A stretch of 64,000 bases of DNA from Aquatica leii (taxonomy: Eukaryota > Arthropoda > Insecta > Coleoptera > Lampyridae): assembly GCA_035610365.1 (NCBI GenBank), contig CM069437.1, forward strand, positions 32,197,507-32,261,506, written 5' to 3'. Position 1 is the stretch's first letter. Each line of letters starts with the position of its first letter. The translations under genes and the position numbers were made by a program. Of the stretch, positions 56,220-64,000 are shown piece after piece. Under the pieces are notes generated by a model. That model worked only from the letters and a program-made list of their open reading frames with translations. It was not told where the DNA came from and did no database searches.

Positions 56220-56460
56220 TCGTCCATCGAAGGACGGTCCAAAACGATTCTTTCAAATACGGTCCTGCGCGTAGAAGCCTACATAAGTTAGCAGTGTTAG
56301 CACGTGTTAGCGGCAGGTGCGAGTCGCACGCGGTAGCAGCGTCCCCGCGGCCCCTGGTGCCCCCCACATGCCATAGCAGAAGCGTGGGAAAGGCTCTTCT
56401 CATAGCTTCCCAAAACAGCTAGCGCATCACAGCACACGGGTGACCTCACGCGCGTTAATA
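56220..56460. promoter_or_regulatory. GC-rich island with Su(H), E-box and Hairy-type sites
   Basis: About 240 bp clearly GC-richer than its surroundings. Sites seen: E-box CACGTG (56301-56306), proneural-type CAGGTG (56314-56319), CACGCG (56327-56332 and 56447-56452, Hairy/E(spl) C-site-like) and Su(H) CGTGGGAA (56383-56390). The set resembles a Notch/proneural cis-regulatory module or a CpG-rich promoter. No coding frame of note overlaps it. Confidence 0.4.
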
Positions 56461-56469
56461 ATCATGTTT

Positions 56470-57710
56470 ATTATTGTCGTCTCTTTTCCGTTGCATACGT
56501 ATCAGTTTAATTCCTCTCTTTTTAAAGGTACTCGTGAAGATGCACAAGTAGCGATAGACTTCAATGCCTCGTGCCTGTACGTTATACGATTATGTGTAAT
56601 TATGTTTTACCTACGTATTATATTGGTTCATCTTTTATTATTACACGCTTTTTCATAAACGCCCAAGTTGAGTACGATTTTTTTTAAAAATTTGGCTGCG
56701 TTGCGTTTTATTTGCGTCATTATTTTTGTTACCTGTTCCGTTTACTTATTTGGCTTGGGGGAAATTAGTGGAACCTGCCAACTAACGCTACGTAACACAG
56801 TGGCACTTTTCAAAAGTATGCGCTCAATGAAATTTTTTTCAACGCCTCAAGTCAATTTTTTTGGTCTATTTTAAAACTTTTTCTCCGCACGTAAAATTCA
56901 ATTCCATAAAATTTTCGTAAAAAATCACAGTCAGTAATTTTGAAGCATTATCTACTACCTTGCATTTTGACGTGCGGTTACTAAAAAAAATTAAAAACCT
57001 CGGTGCCTTATAATTAATAAGAAAGTAGTCAGTCTTCACTTAACAATTTGATTCCAGATTGTTTTTCCTTAATTGAAGAATGCAGAAATTGTCTTGTGTA
57101 AACAACTTTCATTTGATATAAACCGACGCGCGCCGTCAATTAACTTAGTAAAGTGGAAAGTTGAAGAAGCAAGCTAATAGTTTGTACAAATGTCAAACGT
57201 TTCGGTTTAACTAAACGTTAGATAACATTATGTTAAAGCGTTGTTAAAATTGCTATGAGAAGTAAGCATCTAAACAAAATAATTGTGTGATGATGATGAT
57301 AAAGAAATATTTCACTATTCGTTTATAATTCCATCATTCATATTAAAGAAAATTCTCTACATTTTATTACCAACATCAAATTGTTGAAATTCCGATACTA
57401 ACTACTTCATTTAGCATTTTTGAATTGATTTAGAAATACGCAATTTTTCTTCACTTTTTTGAGTTCTTATGAAATAGGTAAATTTACGGAAAGCTTCAGC
57501 TTCTGTAATTGTAAGGCATACTTAATTAGTGAGTTATTGAAAATCCATAAATTCTAAGGACTTTTTTGGACTTTTTTAAGCACCGTTCAGCTACAAAAAC
57601 CAACTCATAAACTGAAGAAACAACGAGGATTTACTATATTAAATTTTTTTTTTGTTTTTTGAGGTCACTTTCCAGTTTGTTGAAATATATTTTTGTTGGA
57701 TAAAAAGCCC
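56470..57710. other. No gene recognised
   Basis: AT-rich; short frames at 56440-56874 have no domain or family resemblance. Confidence 0.4.
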
Positions 57711-57714
57711 CTGG

Positions 57715-57790
57715 ACAAAAAACGAAAAAAAACAAAACAACCGGGAAAAAAGATCCCCGGAAAAAACCCCTACGAAAAAAATCTCCAGCA
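57715..57790. repeat. Degenerate C/G-clamped poly-A repeat
   Basis: Irregular tandem motif of about 12 nt built on CCCCGGAAAAAA (for example CCGGGAAAAAAGATCCCC), repeated about six times with variation. Confidence 0.5.
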
Positions 57791-58309
57791 AACTGTATTG
57801 TATTAGTAAGTCAAGATTTAGATAATTTGTTAATATTTTTTATATGCACGTCTCACCATATCATCTTTTATCTGTTTTATAGATTTTTTGCTTCCATATC
57901 TAGCATATTTTTAATCGGTTTTTTTACATTCGTTTTTTTTATATGTCCCAATTAGATTCATATAATTAAGGCCAAAGCTGTTTAGTATGTTTCTGAAACA
58001 GTAGATGGCGTTTGAAACCAGGCCCGCGCCTAGCACTTTTGGCGCCCTTGTGCAAATTTAAACAAACGCTCTAAATTTGAATTACGTTCATATGTGAGTA
58101 CAGGTACGGGTTAAATTAGGTATTATTATCCACTATTAAAAATAATTTTAAAAAGTATTTTCATAAGTTTATTTTCATTTTTGTATTTTACAAGTACAAG
58201 CCATAAGCCATACAAGTATTTTTTCATTGAGGTACATAACATAATTATAAACTTATAGAAAACAGAAAAATATTCTAACAGTATTACAACTCAAAATTTT
58301 TGTATTTTA

Positions 58310-59551
58310 GTTTCAAATGTAATATATGATACAAAATATGATACAATATTTCGAGAAATTCTGCTATGGCAAAAGTCAATTATTTTATGGGATGAGTGTA
58401 CAATGGCGAATAAAATATCACTAGAAGCATTTAATCGAACAATGCAAGATTTACGTGGTAATCAACAGCTTTTTGGTGGTGCTTTGATATTACTGTCAGG
58501 GGATTTTCGTCAAACATTGCCTGTCATTCCTCGATCAACTCCTGCTGATGAAATAAATGCCTGTTTGAAGTCATCAGTTCTTTGGAGATATGTACAAAAA
58601 TTGACACTGAACATTAATATGCGTATTCACCTACAAAATGATCCAGCTGCCCATGAGTTTTCAAAACAATTGTTAGAAATTGGTGATGGCAAAATACAAA
58701 TCGACAGTACCAACGGATTGATCGCTGTACCGAACAATTTTTGTACAATTGCGCAATCGATAGATGAATTGATTGAATGTGTTTTTCCGAATATTTTTCA
58801 GAATTACAGAAATCGTGATTGGTTGAGAGAACGCGCCATTTTAGCACCGAAGAACATTCATATCAATGCCATTAACTTTCAAATTCAAGCGAAACTGCCA
58901 GGTGTAGTCACGACATATAAATCAATTGACAGTGTTATGAATCAAGATGAGGCATTGAATTATCCAATTGAATTTTTAAATTCATTGGAACCGGCTGGTA
59001 TGCCACCGCATTGCTTGAATCTGAAAGTTGATTCTTTGATTATATTATTGCGAAATATTAATCCACCAAAACTGTGTAATGGCACCAGATTGGCAGTGAA
59101 AAAGTTATTGCCAAATTTGATTGAAGCTACGATTTTAACTGCTAATTCAAAAGGAGAAGTTTGTTTGATACCGCGTATCCCTATGATTCCAACTGATATG
59201 CCATTTGAATTCAAACGATTACAATATCCTGTGCGTTTATCATTTGCGATGTCCATCAACAAGGCCCAAGGGCAAACACTTCACGTTTGTGGTGTGAATT
59301 TGGAGGAATCATGTTTTTCACATGGCCAACTTTATGTTGCCTATTCCAGAGTCGGTACCCCCAGCCGTTTGTTTATTCATGCTATAATAAAAAAACAAAA
59401 AATGTTGTTTATCCAAATGTTTTGGATTAAGTTTTAAAATAGCTAGCAATTAATAAAATAATTTTTTGTTTGAATAAATGAATTTGATGTTCCAATTAAA
59501 TTTTTTTATTATTTTACTTTATACGTAGCAAAGCACGTACCGGGCCACTAA
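58310..59551 (+). mobile_element. Helitron 3' fragment
   Basis: Contains the C-terminal half of a Helitron helicase and a plausible 3' end: a short hairpin TACGT-AGCAAAGC-ACGTA (59522-59539), about 8 nt, then CTAA (59548-59551) followed by T, fitting Helitron ends (hairpin, CTRR, insertion before T). The 5' part with the Rep domain is absent. Confidence 0.7.
58325..59437 (+). pseudogene. Helitron PIF1-like helicase, C-terminal half
   Basis: Open through 59437. Before the first ATG (58403) the frame already reads REILLWQKSIILWDECTMAN, the Walker B motif. Then GGALILLSGDFRQTLPVIPR, ILNINMR-like block (TLNINMRIHL), RERAILAPKN, LRNINPPKLCNGTRLAVKKL, LSFAMSINKAQGQTLHVCG and HGQLYVAYSRVGTPSRLFI (motif VI). 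Walker A (GKT) and the Rep nuclease are missing, so it is a 5'-truncated copy without ATPase function, but the remaining frame has no breaks, suggesting recent arrival. Confidence 0.85.
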
Positions 59552-59624
59552 TGTTCTATAATTTAAAGTTTCTTCTACAGACGTAATAACTTTTTCATCA
59601 AAATTTTATATTAATTAATATTAA

Positions 59625-60400
59625 TATTGCAATTCTTTAACAAGTTCCACAGCGGTTATGTCTCGTTCATTGCGAGTTTTGTCGTTTAATAAATTTTCAA
59701 CTTTTTGACATAATTCTAATTGTTCGTTTTCAGAATAATTTTTAAATTTATCATTATTCCTTAAAAACGCGAAATTATTAGAGTAAGAAGAAAGTAATTG
59801 GAATCTCTCATCGACTGATGTTATGATTACATCTAGAGCATTAAAAAAACAATCAACTTTTAACTTTAAAGTTTCGTCGTGGATCGGTTCATCGTCACAT
59901 TCATAATCAAAAGGTTTTTTTTTTTATTTTTCGTGGTCTTAGACTTCTTTGTTTTTTTTAAATTTAGGTTCCATGTCTAAGCTGGATGCTATTTCTTTAG
60001 CATCAATCAATAAATCATTAAAACCTTTATCGGAGCGATAAGCTTTCAAAAAATTATTCAAATTATTTAAATGATTACAACATTTTTTTATTAACAATGT
60101 TAACTTTACTTAAAATACTATACCACAATATAAAAATGCAAATGAACTCAAAATTTTGCAATTTTTTGGCCAACGATGCAGCAAAATTTTTTACGTTATT
60201 TTCAAAGTTTCCTTCGCTTATTTCAAACAGAGCATAATAAACCTCCCCAAGTTGATACCTTAAAGAAGTTATTGCATCTATTCTACTAGAACTAGACCAT
60301 CGAGTATCCGATAAAGGTTTTAAAGTTAAATTTGTTACATTACATAAATTAGATTTCAGAATTGACCAGCGTTTAGTAGAAGCTCAAAAAAATACAAACT
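59625..60400 (-). pseudogene. hAT transposase C-terminal part (ZMYM1-like)
   Basis: Minus-strand blocks: LTLKPLSDTRWSSSSRIDAI, TSLRYQLGEVYYALFEISEG, FNDLLIDAKEIASSLDMEPK, and KLKVDCFFNALDVIITSVDE followed by RFQLLSSYSNNFAFL. LSDTRWS and the CF--ALD-----V-ERF block are typical of ZMYM1-like hAT transposases. Two or three frame changes; the catalytic N-terminal part is missing. Confidence 0.7.
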
Positions 60401-60549
60401 AAAAAAATTGATTCTCAAAGTATTCGATTTTGCGGCCCTTACTTAATGATCTGACTACAAGATTTTAATGTGGTAAGTCAGGTTATAAGTTTTTTCTTGT
60501 CTTCTATTCATAATACTGTAACGAGTTTTAAATATAAGGCGCCGAAAAG

Positions 60550-61420
60550 CCTCAAAACTCAAAAGTAAAAAAAAGATAAAGCAACAAACAATATTGTCAA
60601 AACAAAATTTATAATGATAAAAAAACCAGCAAGGAATTACATTGTTTTTTATTTGTTTATTTTTAATTTTTGAGACGAGGGAACCGAATTATTTCTCGAA
60701 AATAATATATTTTCCAAATGAGAGTACGCAATAATAGCATTTATTTAATCTAATACGTAATACGTAACATGATAACATAAATTATGTGAATTCAAACAAA
60801 TCTGATTTTATTCATGTTTGAGCTTGAAATTTGGCTTGCAACGAGCCAATGAGCGAACAAGCGTTTTTTCCTGTATGAGCTTGCAGTGTACAAAACTTTA
60901 TTTATTTAAGCGCTGCATCGGTCGTGATTTGATTTGTTGCCTGATGCTCGATCGATAATTAACTTAGCGAAGAGAAAAGGTGCATGGGGTAAAAGATATC
61001 TGCTTTGAAACTTTAATTTTTTGTAGTTTTACTTTTACAGACTTTATAGTAATGTGTTTTGTGTTGTGAATTAAGGTGAGTTCATCTAAAATTTGTATTT
61101 TATTTTAGATTTACTAAAACATTAGACGTCAAAAACTTGCATCTCAAAAATCCTTTTATATTTGATTATATAAACATCATTGTTAATCAAGTACATTCAA
61201 ACAGAATAATTGATAAGCAATAATATTACTATTTATAAAAATTTATAAATGTTGAAATAACTTGAAATACGTAATGTTGACTAAATACTTTCGAGTGTGA
61301 GTTTGAGACGTCGAAACATTTACATTTTTCATGAATAATTTGTCAATTTGTTTACTTACGTATTAATTTCTTTACACTATACAGAATGTCAGAAAAAAAA
61401 ACAAGAAATTGTATAGATAC
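60550..61420. other. No gene recognised
   Basis: AT-rich spacer between hAT remnants; no coding or repeat pattern supported. Confidence 0.4.
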
Positions 61421-62616
61421 CAAACTTTGCAAAACATCCTCAAACCTAGTTTCAAAATCTGAATAGAGGGCATTTAAATGTTGAACGTAGGTTGAAACAT
61501 CGTTTTCCTGGCAGTTTGTCTGTGACAAATTGGGGAACTGGGAAAATTCGCCCGGTCCAATATTTTACCTCATTAGTTTAACTCTGGCAAAAAAACGCTG
61601 ATAAGATGGACTTTGTTTTAATCAAATTTAGACTGTCGCCTTGTAACTGCAAATTAACCATATTAAATTTTGTAAACAAACTTGTTAAATAGGCGATATT
61701 TGTTTTCCACTTCATTAAATTGTAAAGAAGTAATTGATGAAAGTGTTTGTCATTTTCTTCACACAACTGGGCAAATAACCGCGTACTCAACGCGTTGCTT
61801 AGGATTTGGTTTACTGAATCAATGACTAATTAAAGAAATTCATGCAATCTAACACACAAATTTTCAGCAACTAAATGTTGTCGATGGATGACGCACTGTA
61901 TTGCTAACTCCCCTGACACATTTTCTTTTAAATTGCTTATAAATCCACGATAACGTCCAACCATGGCAGGTGCTTCATCTGTAGCCACTGATATTATGTT
62001 TGATAAAGGGATTGCTTTTTCAATGAAGTAATCCTTCAAAAAATACAATATTGATTCACCTTTAGTGTCGGTTGTCAAAGTTCTTGCGAAGAGCAGTTCT
62101 TCGTAGATTTCTTGATTCATAATAAAACAAACATATGCCAATAATAATGCTGCATTACCAGGCAAAGTTGACTCGTCCAGTTGTGTTAGAGAAATGGGTC
62201 GTTTGCAAATAATTACACAAGAAGCTTTCAATATCAGAACTCATTTTATCAATACGTCTTTCAACAGTAGTGTTGCTTAAGGGAATTCTTTTAATGATAT
62301 CAGATGCAGGTTTGTGTAAAGCAGTTTTTAAAACCTCTTTAACGGCTGTCAAAATTATTAACTTCTCTCCGATAGTATGCGGTCTTCTGAATTTTGTTAT
62401 AAGTAGCAAGATATTGTAAGACGCCCGCAAACCATCATCGTTTCTTTGTGACGTCGAAGTGGACATTCTGTCCAGCGTTTGTCTTTTCTGAAGTTTATCT
62501 TTGAGTGTTTGAAAGTATTTCAAATCTTTATCTGTTTTATCAGGGTGACATCTTCTCAGACGATCCTGCAGCTTAGATGGTTTTATAGCGTCATTGTTCA
62601 AAACTTTGTTGCATAA

Positions 62617-63341
62617 AGTCCCATTTACAACCACTTTACTCTCGGCACAATTTGAAATCAAAGTGTAAATTTCGTGCTAAGCATACGGCGATTCAGAAAC
62701 CCATTCACAACAAAAATTCGCTCTTGGCTTAAGCGGACTTCAACTTTCACTTCAGCGTGGGACTCTGCAAATCTCAAATTTTCACTTCAAGTCTAGTTGA
62801 ATTGAAAGTTTCGCATGCGCAGTTCGACGATAAACAAGGCGTAAATTTTGTTTATACTTAACCGTGTTCTGTTACTTAACCTATAAATTTTTTATTTACG
62901 AAATTTATTTTATTGTGTTTTTACCTTTTATCATAACTTTTTTAATGATGGATGACAATGACAAAAAGAAGATAGCATTATTAGCTACTCTAGCTTGTTC
63001 ACTAGCGTATAAGAGACAACACATTGTTGGAAAAGTAAAACAACGCAAACAAAGAAGATATTAGGTACACCCAAATCTGCAGAAGCGGCAGTCCCAGGGA
63101 CAATTTTCCAACTCTTATCTATGAATGAAACATCAAAACCTAACCAAAGAATTAACCAAAAAATATTCTTTGACAGTTGAAAATACAGTAATACACTATT
63201 GTCTTAGCAGATGGCGTCATTCACAAATTCAGTGTCTAAGTTAAAGTTTGTGTGATTGTAAATTGCATAAAATTTTATCTTGGCACAATTCATACTTTGA
63301 CTTAAAAGTGTGCCGAGAATAAAGTGGTTGTAAATGGGCTT
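62617..63341. mobile_element. Harbinger-derived deletion element (725 bp) inside the BED finger of hAT 2b
   Basis: Target duplication TAA (62614-62616 and 63342-63344). Long inverted ends sharing CCCATTTACAACCACTTTA and CTCGGCACA over about 33 bp. Removing it leaves the adjoining hAT codons in register as MCLLCNKV, a BED-finger CxxC, which confirms the ends. It retains only a transposase N terminus. Confidence 0.85.
62945..63120 (+). pseudogene. Harbinger transposase N-terminal remnant
   Basis: Starts MMDDNDKKKIALLATLACSL and continues RKQRRY*VHPNLQKRQSQGQ. The family usually reads RRYWVHP, so the TAG at 63062-63064 replaces a Trp codon. The frame stops again by 63122 and no DDE domain follows. 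Confidence 0.6.
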
Positions 63342-63821
63342 TAAAAGGCACATAGGCAATTGTTTGTCCGACAATGATGGAATGAAGCCAAGTTTCAAAC
63401 AATCAACACTGTACTGTCTACACTTCTTTTTAGATTCGGACATGGCATCAGTCATCTGTGGGCAAAATTAATCTATTTAAATACGACATAACGTCCAGCA
63501 GCTGTATATTAAAAAATCAAAGTCAAATTTAAATTGTATGGTCTTAGATTTTCTGGCAGGCGTAAGCGTACAGCCATTATAAATGAATGTGAGAAGGGGA
63601 ATGTTATAAATGTTACTTAAGGTTTTGATATGATGGAACTTTAATGAAATTTGAAAGTAACATAACAACAAATGTTAAAATAAAATATTATACAACGAAT
63701 AATAATAACAAATTGTTATGCAATTTATCTCTACGTACATTCGACTATCATGTGTAAAAATTCACTGGTTCCACTTTAGCGATAATACAAAATTTCAATT
63801 TTAATATAGAGAAGTATGTAT

Positions 63822-64000
63822 AGTGCAATATCCATAATCCGAAATTCCGTAATCCGAACATTCCAGTAATCCGAACTGGCCCACAGTGTAACGACCAATG
63901 AACAAAAGTACAACTTTTTTTGTGAAATTATTTGGTAAGATATATGTATTTATAAAATAATCAATGCCTAGCAAGGGCGTAAATAAGTAAATATTGACAC
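63822..64000. mobile_element. pogo-like MITE, left part (cut by window end)
   Basis: AGTGCAATATCCATAATCCG and the following ATCCGAAC repeats match 26075 onward, at the same distance from the hAT transposase N terminus. Confidence 0.65.

Larger units (their letters stand above)
58019..60540 (-). mobile_element. hAT element (ZMYM1-like) with a Helitron fragment inside
   Basis: Left terminus CAGGCCCGCGCCTAGCACTT at 58019, a hAT-type end. A minus-strand ZMYM1-like transposase part lies at 59625-60400. The Helitron piece (about 58310-59551) sits between the terminus and the transposase, i.e. in the element's 3' region. The right end is not certain; GGCGCCGAAAAG near 60539 is a weak match to the terminus. 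Confidence 0.55.
61578..63455 (-). pseudogene. hAT element 2b transposase, interrupted
   Basis: Minus-strand order: KKKCRQYSVDCLKLGFIPSL and SDKQLPMCLL (63204-63455), interruption by the Harbinger derivative, then CNKVLNNDAIKPSKLQDRLR and RCHPDKTDKDLKYFQTLKDK (BED-finger second half), STSQRNDDGLRASYNILLLI, NTTVERRIDKMSSDIESFLC, ARTLTTDTKGESILYFLKDY, IISVATDEAPAMVGRYRGFI (GAP changed to EAP next to the catalytic Asp), and TKFNMVNLQLQGDSLNLIKT. Several further frame changes. Dead copy. Confidence 0.8.
61425..64000 (-). mobile_element. hAT element 2, copy b (ZBED5/SCAND3-like), runs off the window
   Basis: Clear base-level homologue of 24466-26280. From right to left: pogo-like MITE start (63822), 5' region, N terminus (63455), Harbinger-derived insertion (62617-63341), transposase core to about 61430. 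Compared with copy a it keeps more of the N-terminal half, but the part after the first half is deleted internally (61730). Confidence 0.8.

Noticed and set aside
58960-59262. 100-codon minus-strand frame
   Set aside because: Antisense to the Helitron helicase frame.
1-64000. tRNA, rRNA or CRISPR-like arrays
   Set aside because: No box A/box B pairs, rRNA blocks or regularly spaced repeats were seen; the genome is eukaryotic.

Overview
The window is AT-rich insect nuclear DNA, most likely from a beetle. That order is an inference from the tandem, two-exon, Minus-C-type odorant-binding-protein-like genes, the insect-type E(spl)/HES gene and the mix of mobile elements. There is no bacterial-style gene packing. 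Only a few host genes are visible; most recognisable coding sequence belongs to transposons in various states of decay.

1-29.4 kb: a tandem array of four related units. Each carries a small minus-strand secreted gene that looks like an odorant-binding protein (OBP). It has a 17-codon signal-peptide exon, an intron of 51-53 nt in the three uninterrupted copies, and one exon for the mature protein. Copies at 57-571, 12400-12909 and 18330-18844 look whole; the fourth (27306-28810) is split by a Penelope-like element. The units also share decayed mariner and IS630-like sequences and a small MITE, so these were present before the duplications. Later insertions differ between units: a PIF/Harbinger element with a Penelope inside it and a hAT MITE (unit 1); a CACTA-like element with a SAM-domain exon (unit 2); two hAT elements (unit 3); a rearranged Penelope (unit 4). 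Several have exact target-site duplications, and neighbouring units serve as empty-site controls.

29.4-38.7 kb: transposon-rich. It holds a complete piggyBac transposase gene (30329-32287, one intron), a deleted mariner, a psq-type helix-turn-helix fragment, an R1-clade LINE with a foldback MITE inside it, and a hAT (ZMYM1-like) fragment.

38.7-46 kb: almost free of recognisable transposons. It contains one host regulatory gene, an intronless Enhancer-of-split/HES repressor on the minus strand (40239-40766). It has a TATA box, a K box in the 3' UTR and, about 750 bp upstream, an inverted Su(H)-type pair with 16-nt spacing and two E-boxes: a likely Notch response element.

46-64 kb: a decayed BED-finger hAT, a second R1-clade LINE interrupted by a hAT MITE, a GC-rich island (56220-56460) with Su(H), E-box and Hairy-type sites, a ZMYM1-like hAT carrying a nested Helitron helicase fragment, and a second copy of the hAT family seen at 24-26 kb, here interrupted inside its BED finger by a 725-bp Harbinger derivative. 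Coordinates of decayed elements are approximate unless terminal repeats and target duplications are given.
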